In this document: positions 20,321 through 31,423 of the stretch, piece after piece
Layout: every line of letters starts with the position of its first letter
How positions within the stretch are numbered: the stretch's first letter is position 1
NCBI GenBank assembly: GCA_029961685.1
Contig: JARWKL010000004.1
Location: 35,886,986 to 35,950,985 of the forward strand
Direction: 5' to 3'
Length of the DNA: 64,000 nucleotides
Source: Aristolochia californica
Lineage: Eukaryota; Streptophyta; Magnoliopsida; Piperales; Aristolochiaceae
The notes under the pieces: generated by a model
What the model was told of the DNA's origin: nothing
The model's database searches: none
Seen by the model: only the letters and a program-made list of their open reading frames with translations
Program-made: the position numbers and the translations under genes

Positions 20321-22273
20321 TCAATCCTCAGAGAGAAGCCCAACGAAAGATGCACACAAGTTCAATTTCTCAATCGTAACAGTCTTTGTCAACGTATCAG
20401 CTGGATTCTGACTTCCTTGAATCTTCTCAACTACTAAGACTCCATCCTCCAGAGTCATTCTGATGAAGTGATAACGCACCTGTATGTGATTTGTTCTGGC
20501 ATGATAAACAAGATTCTTTGCTAAATGAATAGCACTCTGACTATCACACCACAACACTTTTTTCCCATGCTTGAGACCTAATTTTTCCCAGAAATACTGC
20601 AACCAAACCATCTCTTTGCTTGCTTTGGTCACCAAAAAATACTATGCCTCAAAAGTGGAAAGTGCAACTATCTTCTGCAACTTAGAGACCCAACTAACTA
20701 TTGTACCACCCAATGAGTATGCATATCTAGTGGTACTCTTCTTGCCATCAATGTCTCCAGCCATATTAGCATCTACATAACCATGTAATCCCTAGTCTGA
20801 CTTTCTTAAATATAAGTCTGAGTCTGCAGTGCCTCTCAAATACCTGAGGATCCACTTCACTACTTCCAAATATTGTTTATCCGAATTACTCATATGCTCA
20901 CAACTCCCACTGCATGAGCTATGTCTGGTCTAGTGCACACCATGCCATACATCAAACTGCCAATAACAGAAGTATAAGGCATATTGGCCATGTTGGCTCG
21001 CTCCTGTTCTGTTGAAGGTGACTACACCTTAGATTGCCTAAAGTGACTACCTGAAGGAGTACTCACTGGTTTTGCATTATTCATGTTGAATCTTCTCAAC
21101 ACCTTCTTCACATATTCTTCTTGTGATAGTTTCAAGACATCAATGTCCCTAGTAATCCTCATCCAAGGATAAATTTTGTAGCACCCAAATCCTTCATTGC
21201 AAACTTCTTGGACAACTCCCTTTTCAACTTATCTATTTCTTATTTGCAAGCACCTGCTATCAACATGTCATTAACATATAGCAGTAGAATGATGTAGGAG
21301 TCATCAAGCTTCTTCACCTAATAGCAATGATCTACCTGGCACTTCAAGAAACCATTACTACTTATAAAGGTGTCAAACTTCTTATACCAATGTCTTGGAG
21401 CTTGTTTAAGACCATACAAGCTCTTTGGAAGTTTTCAGACCATTTTCTCCTTTCCTTGTGCTTTGAAACCCTATGGTTGCATCATGTAAATTTCTTCCTC
21501 CAAATCACCATGAAGAAAGACTATGTTTACATCCAACTACTCTATGTGCAAGTCTTCATTTTCCACTAGTCCAAGCACTATTCTAATAGTAGTCAATTTC
21601 CCTACTGGAGAGAAAATCTTAGTGTAGTCAATGCCTTCTTTTTGTTGAAAGCCATTTACCACCAGTCTTGCCTTGTACCGCTTGTTGCTATCATGTTCAT
21701 CTTTTATTCAGTACACCCATTTATTTTGTAAGGCCTTTTTCCCATTTGGTAACTTAGTCAACTGCCAAGTTTGATTGGATAACAATGAATCCATCTCATC
21801 CTTCATGGCCAACTCCCACTTGGTTGATTCATCAGCTTGCATGGATTCCTCATATCTCTCTGGTTTAACTTTATCAATCAATAGAATAGAATTCAGTGCA
21901 AGGGAGTACCTCGGTGGTGGTTTACTAGTTCTATCAAATCTCCTCAGTTCAGTCACTGGAATGTCTAGATTTACCTCTAGGGGTATGTTTTCTTGTACTT
22001 CCTCAACAATATTCTCCATCTCAATAACTAGAACATCTCTCAAATGAATCACTTCAGACTTCTTGGCTTCATCACTTGTGCTCTCAGACTATGCTCTCAA
22101 CCTGTCTTTATACAAGGCACCTTCATTGAAGATCACATCCTTGCTTTTGATAACCTTACAACTTTGGTCATCCCAAAAGTGATAGCCAAACTCGGTACCA
22201 CCATAGCCAATAAAGAAACGTATCTTAGATTTAGCATCAAGTTTACTTCTAACAACAAAATCAATATGAATAT
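20321..22273 (-). pseudogene. CoD RNase H and reverse transcriptase
   Basis: 20321-20635 reads KEMVWLQYFWEKLGLKHGKK, LWCDSQSAIHLAKNLVYHAR and HIQVRYHFIR, the end of copia RNase H. 20640-21700 holds the broken palm and connection regions; a plus-strand search for the complement shows the LLIAGACK-like and NMNNAKPVSTP segments. 21708-22052 reads KWELAMKDEMDSLLSNQTWQ and LTKLPNGKKALQNKWVY, the start of RT. The integrase tail leads into the CoE insertion at 22273. Many stops. Confidence 0.85.
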
Positions 22274-22685
22274 TTTAGAATTTAGGATCCCATGAAAAGG
22301 ACTTAGATCAAACTAAGAAGAAGAAGAAGACGAAGAAGAAGAAGAAGAAGAAGAAGAAGAGAGGGAGAAGGGATCATTTACCAAGGGAGAGAACTTGGAT
22401 GAGGTGGAAGATGTAGAGCGTCTACCAAGAGAAGGAGAGCTTGGATGAATTTTGGGAAAAGGAGGAGAGAGCTTGAATGCTCTACCTCTTAGTCGAGGCC
22501 TCTATTTATAACTTTTACAATACCCTTTTGGGCTATCATTTTATAAAAGAAGAGACATAAAAAAGACAAGTATTTACAACTTCATGCCATCATTATGAGG
22601 ACCCTCCTTATTTACCCATATGCCACCACTTAGTCATGTGGGCTTTCTTTCCTTGGACTTGTGGGCTTGAGCCCATCTTCTAACA
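22274..22685 (-). repeat. 3' LTR of CoE
   Basis: On the minus strand it starts TGTTAGAAGATGGGCTCAAG directly after the polypurine tract GGCTTGAGGGGGAA, and ends AATTCTAAA (the expected CTACA end is mutated). It contains a GAA triplet-rich run at 22316-22362. Confidence 0.95.
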
Positions 22686-22839
22686 TTCCCCCTCAAGCCG
22701 GAGGAGAAAAAACATCATAGATACCTAGCTTGCCACATATAAATGATAGGATTTTAGATGTAACTAGTTTAGTAATGATATTTGCTACTAGCTCTTGTGA
22801 TGAAACATATTTGAGGGAGATTATACCAGCTTGAAATTT

Positions 22840-23695
22840 CTATCGTATAAAGTGGCAGTCCACCTTAATGTATTTGGTCATTTCATGGAAGACTGAATTT
22901 GAAGTAATATGAATGGCTGCTTGGTTATCACAATATAGTCTCATAGGACCTCCTTTATAAAATCCTAATTCAGTAAGAAGTGTCTTGATCCATAGGAGTT
23001 CACTAACTGTGTGAGCCATAACCCTGTATTCTACTTCTTCACTAGATATTGCAACCATATTTTGCTTCTTACTTCTCCATGTAACCAGGTTCCCTCCAAC
23101 AAGAGTGCAATATCCAGAAGTAGATTTCCTATCATCAGGTGATCCAATCCAATCTGCATATGAGAAACTTTCTATGTTGAAGTGGCCATGTTTCTTATAA
23201 AGTAATCCTCTTCCTGGAGCTCCTTTTAAGCATCGTAATATTCTCTCCAAAGTCTGCCAATAGGTAAGTTGTGGTTTATATATGTACTGACTCACCACAC
23301 TTACAACATATGATATATCTAGTTTAGTTACTATGAGGTGGATTAGTTTTCCCACAAGTCTTTGATATTTGTCAATACCAACATCTTCTCCAGACGTTGA
23401 ACATAATTTTGCATTCCTATCCATAGGTGTGTCAAATGGGTGTCACCCCCTTCATTCTTGTTTCTTTGAGGAGGTCCAAGACATATTTCCATTGAGACAA
23501 TATTATCCCATGTTTGGATTGAAGGACTTCTATGCCCAAAAAATAATTGAGAAGTCCAAGATCTTTAGTTTTGAATTCCTGACCTATCATGTTTTTTACT
23601 TCTTGTATGCTATGCGCATCATCACCGATCAAGACAATGTCATCAACATATATAGCCAAAAGTATTTTTCCTTTTGAGATATCTTTAAAATACAC
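22840..23695 (-). pseudogene. CoE RNase H and reverse transcriptase C-half
   Basis: 23432-23695 reads KILLAIYVDDIVLIGDDAHS with the catalytic YVDD and LLNYFLGIEVLQSKHG. 22840-23424 reads DRNAKLCSTSGEDVGIDKYQ, FSYADWIGSPDDRKSTSGY and LYCDNQAAIHITSNS. The last ~45 codons of RNase H lie in another frame toward 22690. One frameshift near 23425-23431 separates the two blocks. Confidence 0.9.
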
Positions 23696-23703
23696 TGAAT
23701 GAT

Positions 23704-24528
23704 CTACCGAGCATTGATGAAACCCAAACCATTGTAGTGTTTGGCTAAATTTATCAAACCAAGCCCAATGGGACTATTTAAGCCCATATAAGGACTTTTT
23801 AACTGGCATTCAGACTCCCCCTCTACCTCATGACTAGGTAGTTGAACCATATAAATTTCCTCACGTATAGCACCATTTGAAAATGTATTTTTTACATCAA
23901 GTTGATATACGGGCCACGATGAGTTAGTAGCAAGAGATAATAGGGTACATACCGAATTTAACTTGGCAATGGGAGAGAAGGTCTCCTCATAATCCACTCC
24001 ATAACATTGAGTGTGCCCTTTAGCAATGATTTGGGCCTTAAGACGAGCAATGGACCCATCTGTGTTATGTTTAACCGAAAACACTCATTTACATCCTATC
24101 GATTTTTTACCTTTCAGAAGCGGTGCTATGTGCCAAGTCTGATTCTCATATAAGGCGTGAATTTCCTCATCCATCGCCGCCTTCCATCCTGGATGTTGCA
24201 AGGCCTCGTGATAGGACTGGGGCATAGAAGTGGAAGAAAGAGATGCAAGGAATTGAGAACAAGCCAAAGACAAATTATGGTGAGACATAAAGTTGGATAT
24301 AGGATGAGAAGAAGTACAGGAGCGGCGTTCCTTTCTTAGAGCAATGGGCCGAGTATCAAATCTTGGACCAAACGTAGTAGGGGAAGGACGTACCTTGAGA
24401 GGATCCAAAAACTCCACAGGTGAGGTGGAAGTCGGTGCTTCAGAGGGCTGAGTAATATCGACATTAAAGGGAACCAATGGACAAGGAGTGGTAGGAGGAA
24501 ATGAAAAACCTAAAGGAGCATCAGTCAA
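23704..24528 (-). pseudogene. CoE reverse transcriptase N-half and integrase-RT linker
   Basis: 24085-24528 carries a Pro/Ser-rich linker, then HPGWKAAMDEEIHALYENQT and WHIAPLLKGKKSIGCK. 23704-24084 continues with SVKHNTDGSIARLKAQ, YGVDYEETFSPIAKLNSV and WPVYQLDVKNTFSNGAIREE. A stop at 24084/24085 is the only break between the two frames. RT aspartate LDVKN is present. Confidence 0.9.
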
Positions 24529-24559
24529 GGAATAGAATGAGGTGTTCTAATAAAAAGTC

Positions 24560-25455
24560 ACATCCTGAGACACAAGTATCCTCCAAAGGGTAGGATTATA
24601 ATAGACATAACCTTTTTGGTTGCAAGAGTACCCCAAGAAAATGCACTTCATATAACGAAGCGGAAGTTTACTCATTTGAGGAGATGTAACATGGACAAAG
24701 CATGCACATCCAAAAACCTTGAGAGGAAGAGAAAGGGGTTTTCACCAGGAAAAATACAGAGTAAGGAGTTTTATGACTAAGAACAGATGAAGGTAGCTTA
24801 TTGATAAAAATTCAGGTCATAAGTATAGCATGAGACCAATAAAAGTAAAGTACCTTCATGGAGTAGAGGAGGCCCCGAGTAACTTCAAGAAGATGACGAT
24901 TCTTTCTTTTAGCAACACCATTCTGTTGAGGGGTGTAGGCACAATATGTTTGATGGATAAGACCATCACCCTCACAAAAGGATTGAAACTCACTACACAA
25001 GTATTCCTTAGCATTATCAAACCTAAGGATTTAAATTTTTTTCCCAAATTGAGTTAACAACATAGCATGAAAAGTCTTTAAAATAATAATTATTTCATAT
25101 CGTTCTTTAAAGAGATATAACCAAGTGACCCAGGTAAAATCATCAACAAAAGTAACAAAGTATTTAACATGACAAATATTAGAGACACACAAGGGTCCCC
25201 ATACATCATAGTGTACTAAATAAAAAGGTGCGACGCTTGTCATTTTCAGCAAAGGAGAATATGTTCTCCTTTGGTGTTTGTTTAATTGACAAACCTCACA
25301 ATTGAAAGTAGAGAGGGACTTTAACGAAGGAAGTAAATGACAAAGGGAAGGTGTAGATGGATAGCCAAGTCAATTATGTCAAAGTCGTGCCTCGGATGTA
25401 GAGGATGATAGTGTAGCTAATGGAGGAAGGATGGAAGTAATACAAGCCCCCTTTG
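24560..25455 (-). pseudogene. CoE integrase and GAG-pre-integrase domain
   Basis: 25031-25252 reads LVHYDVWGPLCVSNICHVKY, FVTFVDDFTWVTWLYLFKER. 24812-25000 reads EFQSFCEGDGLIHQTYCAYT then PQQNGVAKRKNRHLLEVTRG, where the catalytic Glu of AERK is changed to Lys (AKRK). The RSDNAKEY block is mutated to GLIMLRNT in the shifted frame. The zinc-binding part lies at about 25255-25450 in broken form. Confidence 0.85.
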
Positions 25456-26077
25456 TCATGGCTGCCACCAATCACCCATTTCGTAGTTAGATCCTGAACT
25501 GTACAAGAAGAGGGTGAGAAGGTGACAGAGCAATTCATATTTTTTTGTGATTTGACTAACCGAAAGTAAGTTTAAAGGAAATTGAGGGACGAATAAGACA
25601 TCTTGATGAGGGATAGAGGATGTAATAGACGATGAGCCTTTGCCAAGTACTTTGGTTTGGGTACCATTAGCAATAGGAAAAAAATTATGTGGAAGACATG
25701 GAGATAAAGAATGGAGCATGTGTTTGTTACCTAACAAATGTTCGGAGGCCCTAGAGTTTATGATCCAAGATGAAGAGGAGGAAGAGGAAGAAAGCATACA
25801 TGAGGCAATGGTGGTTGTAGTCGTAGGTAAAGGTGGAAGGGAGCACTCCATAATAGACTTCATCTTTTGAAATGTGACATAGTCTACAGTAGTGAGAGTC
25901 ATTTTTCCGGATTGGGAGTGAGCCTTTTCTTCTCGTTTATCAACATTAATGGAGGTTGGGTTAGTCGTGGCCTAATCAGGTTTATCATGAAGCTTCCAAT
26001 AATTTTCCAAAATGTGGTTCTAACCACCACAGTAGGTGCATATGCGAGGCTCAGTGCATGAGTGGGTAGGACCCATT
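25456..26077 (-). pseudogene. CoE protease and C-terminal gag (left of the CapA insertion)
   Basis: 25456-25902 reads SSWIINSRASEHLLGNKHML, where the protease active site DSGA has become NSRA, then DVLFVPQFPLNLLSVSQI. 25899-26077 covers the zinc-knuckle segment, and the sequence stops at the target duplication CCATT (26073-26077). The matching right side resumes at 29787; the two halves join seamlessly by comparison with CoB at 8690-8730. Confidence 0.9.
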
Positions 26078-26403
26078 TGTTACGGTCCCGGATCTGACAC
26101 AAGGATTCATAGGGATTCGTAGGGAGGAAGAAGAGAAAATGAAGATCAAGCCAAAGGGAAGCTTGAAAACCCTAGAACTCGTCAAGGAGAGCTCCAAGCC
26201 TGTTTAACCTAAAATCAATGTTTGTATTTCTCATTACTCTTACCCTTAAATAGGGTTCACCCTATTAGGGTTTAAGATAAAATATTACCAAAATACCCTT
26301 ATAAATAAAATATTCCAAAAATACCCATGTGGCCTAAAACTGAAATAAATAAATTAAATTAAAGAAAAATAATTAAAATAATAATGTTATTGTGTGCATA
26401 ACA
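26078..26403 (-). repeat. 3' LTR of CapA
   Basis: On the minus strand it starts TGTTATGCACACAATAAC and ends GGGACCGTAACA. It contains CCCTATTTAAGGG (likely TATA region) and several AT-rich ~27-bp subrepeats (AAAATACCC...TAAATAAAATATT). It aligns throughout with the right copy and with the CapB 3' LTR at 50117-50477. Confidence 0.95.
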
Positions 26404-26577
26404 TTACACCCCCCTGGAAGAACGAGCTTGTCCTCAATCTCGAAGGTAGGTCTGCTTGCCCGTGTCGATGTCTCCATCCATTCTCAAGTGTCAACCGCGG
26501 TATCTATGTCAGCCCTCTGGGCTAAAAAACTAGAGCATCCACCCAGAGAAGAAATTTTTTTAATTTTTTAATTTTTT
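26404..26577 (-). pseudogene. CapA pol tail and polypurine tract
   Basis: On the minus strand this reads TSTRASRPTFEIEDKLVLPG followed by the purine tract. It corresponds to the last residues after the chromodomain in plant chromoviruses (compare GyD LYPYFELEDKLFLQEGG and CapB RPTFELEDKLFLPGGV). This shows that the vehicle descends from a gypsy chromovirus that has lost everything between the gag leader and the end of pol. Confidence 0.8.
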
Positions 26578-27751
26578 TCAAACGACGTAACCAACTCTCG
26601 TCAAATTTTCGGATCTCCCACTTGTAGTTTTATGTTTCCCTTCTACACCTCCTTGGTTGTGGGGCCGAAGCATCTTCCTTCTCAATTTCATCTTGAAATT
26701 ATATGCTGCAAAGAAAGGAATATCTGCAATCCGGTAGAGCACATCAAAGACCTTCGTAGGAACACCAGAAAGTTCACCAGATGCAGCAACTTCCTCTTCC
26801 AGTTGTGTTTCCTTCTCCAATTCAAACTTAGGTTTCCATGTAGTCACCCTGACAGATTTTGTAGTCTCCTCATCCCTAGCTATCAAAATAATGGCAAAAG
26901 TACCCCATCCTGCATCGTCCATATCTCAATTCCAATAGCTGCAACGGGCCCAAAGTCAATTCTATAAGCTCGAAGTACTCATGGTTAGGAATCTGCCTTG
27001 GCTGCCAGAAACCTTTATTGTGAGGGTTAGCAATCAATGGTGCATGCCATTTACCCTTATAAATCGGGTTTATCTTCATAGGTCTTTTCCACTTACCACA
27101 ACCAGGAATAGACTCACACTTAGGATTATCAATCATCGGTTCCTCCCATTCACCATCCTCATCAACCTCTGAATCTTCGACCTTCTTAGCTTCAGGGTCA
27201 TCAATCTCTTCTGATTCATCATCCACACATCAGTCTGGTTGCTTTGCCTCCTCATATTCAATTTCAATTGGAGCCTCTTTATCCCACTCGATAGGCTTTA
27301 TAGCTTCAAAATCTGGAATCTTAGCTCTCTCATCCCCATCCTCAAGTATCTTATCATCTAGATCTTGTATTGTCTTAGGTGGGATAAGTGGAGGCTCAAA
27401 ATCAGCAGCAGATAGAAAATTGATCATTTTCTATCCCTCCCCCTCCACAAGAATCCACATGGTTAGCTTATCAAATGGAACATAAGGAGGAAATTTAAGG
27501 TGATGTGCAACAAACTCCCCCATCGTGGGATTCATATGCTTGAGGATGAAATGCACCTTGTTATTGGGCCCACATTTATTGGGTCCCAACATGATGTCAT
27601 AGGAAGATTCATTGTCAAACTCGTTGGGCATCGTATACACAGCCAATAGAAACTGGGGAGAGTGCTGGTCTTGACCATCCCCAGCAATAATAATAAGAAA
27701 ACCTGTTGTTGATGCAGCTCTTCTAACAGCACCATTGTCAAAGAGCATCAT
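26578..27751 (-). pseudogene. CNX (pseudogene fragment): Captured calnexin fragment (middle and C-terminal part, intronless, broken)
   Basis: Calnexin is a lectin chaperone of the endoplasmic reticulum. The minus strand gives, in order: EFDNESSYDIMLGPNKCG and KVHFILKHMNP (globular lectin domain); NFLSAADFEPPLIPPKTI; the P-domain repeats ([75 protein letters not shown]); [15 protein letters not shown]; then, after a frameshift near 26890, WKPKFELEKE and KVFDVLYRIADIPF just before the membrane segment. The signal peptide and first third are absent, and about 15 residues are deleted near 27440. Stops at about 27227 and 27430. No intron-like interruption is seen, as expected for a copy of an mRNA. 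It is in the same sense as the carrier element. Confidence 0.9.
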
Positions 27752-27958
27752 GACAGTTATATCAGTGTATGCTTCAACATGTCATATGGTAGCTTCCAAC
27801 GGTACTCCTTCTGTTGCTGTAGAAAATTGCCGAGCCAGATCTATTGTCAAAACTTCAACCCTTGATTTCACCTCAATAATAGAACAAACCGGCAAACCTT
27901 CACCATATGCAACATCATCTTTGCATTTTAACTCAACAAAAAGATTGCCAAATTCAAT
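27752..27958 (-). other. Unidentified coding-like segment between RRM and calnexin pieces
   Basis: The RRM reading frame continues through about 70 codons (FVELKCKDDVAYGEGLPVCS, IEVKSRVEVLTIDLARQFST) and, with one stop at about 27780, stays in frame into HVEAYTDITVMMLFDNGAV and calnexin. I do not recognise the source. It could be another captured gene piece. Confidence 0.4.
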
Positions 27959-28144
27959 TTCATTATATACAGCACTACTGCATACTTCCGCATTCTTAAA
28001 TTTAACAAATCCAAAACATTTGGATGTCCCATCCCCTTCTCTCATTAGGACAGCGCAGGTAATGTTTCCATACCCACCAAATAGTCTCTTCAAATCTTCA
28101 TTTCCAAAAGGCACACTAGGTTGAAGAACTATGACAAACAACGG
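27959..28144 (-). pseudogene. Captured RNA-recognition-motif fragment, poly(A)-binding-protein-like
   Basis: The frame starting at 28180 reads GNEDLKRLFGGYGNITCAVL, then MREGDGTSKCFGFVKFKNAE. KCFGFVKF (about 27998-28021) fits the RNP1 octamer, and the EDLKRLFGxYGxI helix and MREGDGTSKCFGFV spacing are typical of plant poly(A)-binding proteins. Only one RRM is present and the RNP2 strand is weak (LFVIVLQ). It is in the same sense as the calnexin piece and the element. The RRM family is clear; assignment to poly(A)-binding protein is an inference from the wording of the motif. Confidence 0.65.
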
Positions 28145-28869
28145 TCGAGCATCATACAATTCATCCAAAAAAATTAACACAACTATTTTAAATGGACTGT
28201 TACTGTTGTAAAAAGTACCTTAAACCACCACACTGCTGATGTATTCATTCACCACAATAGAATACATCCCATGCAGCACGAACAGGGCCCGAGCAGCAGC
28301 ACACATATTATCCAAAAAATTCGATACAATGAATTCAACTTGACGATGAACAGACGCGTCAGTGCTATTCTTATTAATCGAAAAATAAATCAGCATCCAT
28401 AGAAATTTTGTGTTTTCCATTCCCGGAATCCCCAAAAAATTTCCCTCTTGCGTCTCAGCCCCAAAATTTTCACGGAACAATTTCAAAGCCATTGGAGAGG
28501 AATTAGGTAAATCATAGAGGGATTTGAGAAAAGAGAAGATGAAATTTGGAGAAATTCGTCGCAAGAGTTTACCCCAATTTTTTCGGAATTTCGTTTTCCG
28601 CTGTGCTGCCGAGACCAAGAGTGAGGTTGAGAGGGAGTGTGAGAGGTGGTGGCCAGAAGTCAAATCCCACCGGAGTTGTTTCCGATGGCGCCGACGGAGC
28701 CTCCTCCTCAGTTTTTGATGGCGAACATCAGCCTGTTGTGGCTTTGATGCTTGAATTTTTACCCTGTTAACGGTGGAAAATAGACCTTTATGGTGTCTTG
28801 CACAGAATCGATTTGAGGTTGAACCCAAATTGACGAAATCTTTCGACGAAATCCTCTTTTCTAAAATTT
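28145..28869 (-). other. CapA cargo of unknown origin
   Basis: An open stretch of 202 codons (28220-28828) on the minus strand has no recognised motif. A different frame near 28600-28720 reads TEEEAPSAPSETTPVGFDFW, PPPLTLPLNLTLGLGSTAEN, which looks like real protein composition. This may be one or two further captured gene pieces. I cannot name them. Confidence 0.35.
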
Positions 28870-29439
28870 CTAAAGAGGATGGATTTCCAAGTTAGAGACC
28901 GAGAGCAGCAAAAAGGGGCTGGCGCTCGTCGTATCGTCCCAAAGGGCGCTTTGCCCCAAAACCCTCCGATTTTGGATTTGCAGTGTCTTCACCTTCTGAT
29001 TTTGGAAGTATTGAGGCCGATTTCGGATTGGAAGTCGACTTTGATTGCTGATGTGTAGGGTCCCTGTCGTCTGATTTCCATGATCGGGGAACTAATTTTG
29101 TTTGGTCATCGCTAGACTTCCCTACTCGAAAATATTGGAATTTCCTGGCCCTTGCCTTTATGCTCGTCTAAAACAGTGTCTGCCTCTTCTGGGCATATGT
29201 CGTCATCTGAGATTTGAGGTCGTATGACATTTTTTCTGGCAGTCATTTGCTTCCTTGCAAGAATTTTTTTACGTAACCTGCACGCCATTCCCGTATTCTT
29301 TCCGCTCCATTGCTCTTTGCCATTTCTCTCATTTCACTGTGCATCGCCATCCATTCTTCTAGAGATACTTCTATGTGCATCACCATCCCTTCTTCCGAGG
29401 CTATTAAATGGCTCATTGTGTTCCCTCTCTGATACCAAT
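28870..29439 (-). pseudogene. CapA gag leader remnant
   Basis: After the priming site the minus strand reads MSHLIASEEGMVMHIEVSLE, EWMAMHSEMREMAKSN and ERIREWRAG before it breaks. The following ~350 bases (GGCAGACACTGTTTTAGACG..., ...AAATCAGACGACAGGGACCC) align with CapB 46300-46450, showing a shared 5' region of the family. Confidence 0.7.
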
Positions 29440-29786
29440 TGTTACGGTCCCTGATCTGACACAAGGATTCGTAGGGAGGAAGAAAAAAAACGAAGATCAA
29501 GCCAAAGGGAAGCGAAAACCCTAGAACTCAGAGAGCTCCAAGCCTGTTTAACCTAAAATTAACCTAAAATCAATGCTTATCTTTCTCATTACTCTTACCC
29601 CTTAAATAGGGTTCACCCTGTTAGGGTTCAACATAAAATATTACAAAAATACCCGTATAAATAAAATATTACAAAAATACCCCTATAAATAAAATATTCC
29701 AAAAATACCCATGTGGCCTAAAACTGAAATAAATAAAGTAAATTAAAGAAAAAAATTAAAATAATAATTTTATTGTGTGCATAACA
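29440..29786 (-). repeat. 5' LTR of CapA
   Basis: Same ends as the left copy, about 20 bp longer because of an extra AAAATACCC...ATAAATAAAATATT subrepeat at 29648-29690. The priming site sits at 29425-29439 on the minus strand. Confidence 0.95.
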
Positions 29787-30339
29787 CCATTCTACCACCT
29801 CTTGTGTGACCTCTAAAATTTATGTCGCATCCTCGATTGGAGGATGATGTACCTCTATTACCAGAGTACATAGCTGATGAAGCATCAATAAGGGAGGTAG
29901 GAGATGGATCAGGGATCTGTAGCAACGTAGCACTGATTTTATCAAAGGTTGGAAGTGCGGAGGAGCTAAGAAGTTGGGTTTTAGCAACCTCAAGATATGG
30001 CCTAATATTCGTCAAGCAAATGGCTACTGCCAAGGCTTCCCGTTGCCTTTCTTGAACTGCAATATCGGTGGAATACGGTTGAGCGGTCTTCCATTCTTGA
30101 AGATGACCCCGAAACCAGGCCAAAAACTCATGAATATTATCCCTTGCTTAATATTTAACATATTTTGTAAGACATCAAATAATTTTTGCAAAGAGGTCGT
30201 GCTAGAGTATAACTTAGCACATGTGTCCCAAATATCCTTGGTTGTTTCCAAGTGGACCACATTGTTGGCTACATGTTTTTCCTTGCTATTTATGAGCCAA
30301 CTACTGACCAAATTATCATCTTTAACCCACTTGAGGTAG
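29787..30339 (-). pseudogene. CoE gag, N-terminal part (right of the CapA insertion)
   Basis: Frames 29770-30123 and 30024-30311 read HVANNVVHLETTKDIWDTCA, KLYSSTTSLQKLFDVLQNML and WKTAQPYSTDIAVQERQREA, LAVAICLTNIRPYLEVAKTQ, which are the UBN2-type gag of copia. A frameshift lies near 30030-30120. It matches CoB gag at 8900-9254 and shows the sequence that CoB has lost beyond 9254. Confidence 0.85.
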
Positions 30340-31423
30340 GATAAATTTTCTTCATCAATTGGAGGAGAGAATTTGTTTAAGTGACCGAGAAGGTCACGAG
30401 TAATGAGAACTTGTTGTACCGATTGTGACCACTAAGATAATTCAAGAGGCCCCTCAAGGGGGTCGTAGTAATTCTGAGTATGTCACTCTTACTACTTGTA
30501 TGTCCAATCTCCATCTTGAAGAAAAATTCTTAAACCACACCAAGATCAATTGGAAAAAAGTGTCTAAAAAAAATCCTCTAATGCAACTTTGAAGGATCCG
30601 TGGACCAAATCAAGCACTTACAAAGTGAGATATAGAATTTTCTCCACAAGATTAGGCACTAAATCATCAAATAATTTGTGCTTATGTCAAGTGGAGACAT
30701 CATCCAAAAATGAATTAAATCCTCTTATATCCTATAAAAAAAATCTCAAGAGGATAGATTGAAAAACTTATGACTTAATCCAAACTCCAAAAACGTGGCC
30801 AAACACTTAAAAACCACAATTTTCTTTCTTTAAGATCGTTAGTAGCAAGTCAAGTCTCTTATAACTCTCAACTCATGGGGATAATCCAACTTCCAAATAA
30901 CCAAGCGTTGGAGTTCAAGACAGTAGAAAGGCAAGTAGATGCTGGAATTTAACCATATGTTGATCATCCAACTAAATAACCAAACCCCATGAACAACACC
31001 AAGTGTGAAAGATCTTACAACAACATGTGCTGGAATTCCAATTCATAGAAAATTTATCCAAGTTACATGTAAGTAACTAAATCGCAAATCATTTCCATGA
31101 ATTCATCAATCTTGATAAAACACTAGTAGCAACCAATCTTGACCAAACTTGTAATTTAGCTACAAGAAGATCAAGATTATAACATCTTCTTAATCACAAG
31201 AGATTAATCTTCACAAATTCTCATATGAAGATTATCTTGTCTTGATGTAATTCAGAAATCAAGACCAGAACATATAGAAGAAAAATATGTAAATGATAAT
31301 CAGAATTGACTTATCTCTTCAAGGATGGAATCCTTCTTTTATGTGTAATTCTTGGACAAATCTTCATAAATATTTTCTTTTATACTTCATCAAGGGGGAT
31401 CCTAAAATCCTTGCTCTATGCCA
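30340..31423 (-). other. CoE leader between 5' LTR and gag
   Basis: About 1.1 kb without a recognised protein. The priming site TGGCATAGAGCAAGG lies immediately next to the LTR (31409-31423 on the minus strand). The region is AT-rich and may hold packaging signals by position, but none can be shown from sequence. Confidence 0.6.

Larger units (their letters stand above)
26078..29786 (-). mobile_element. CapA: gypsy-derived LTR element carrying captured calnexin and RRM sequences
   Basis: Direct LTRs 26078-26403 and 29440-29786 with TG...CA ends and perfect target duplications CCATT (26073-26077, 29787-29791). The priming site (TTGGTATCAGAGAGG) is next to the right LTR and the purine tract (CCAGGGGGGTGTAA) next to the left LTR, so the element reads on the minus strand. 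Between them are a short gag leader, about 600 bp of unknown sequence, an RRM fragment, a large part of calnexin, then a short gypsy pol tail (PTFEIEDKLVLPGGV). No RT or integrase remains, so movement would have needed enzymes supplied in trans. CapB at 44.9-50.5 kb is the same family with different cargo. Confidence 0.93.

Noticed and set aside
26578..27751. Calnexin as a functional host gene
   Set aside because: Stops, a frameshift, missing N-terminus and membrane segment, and LTRs with target duplication on both sides show a captured pseudogene.
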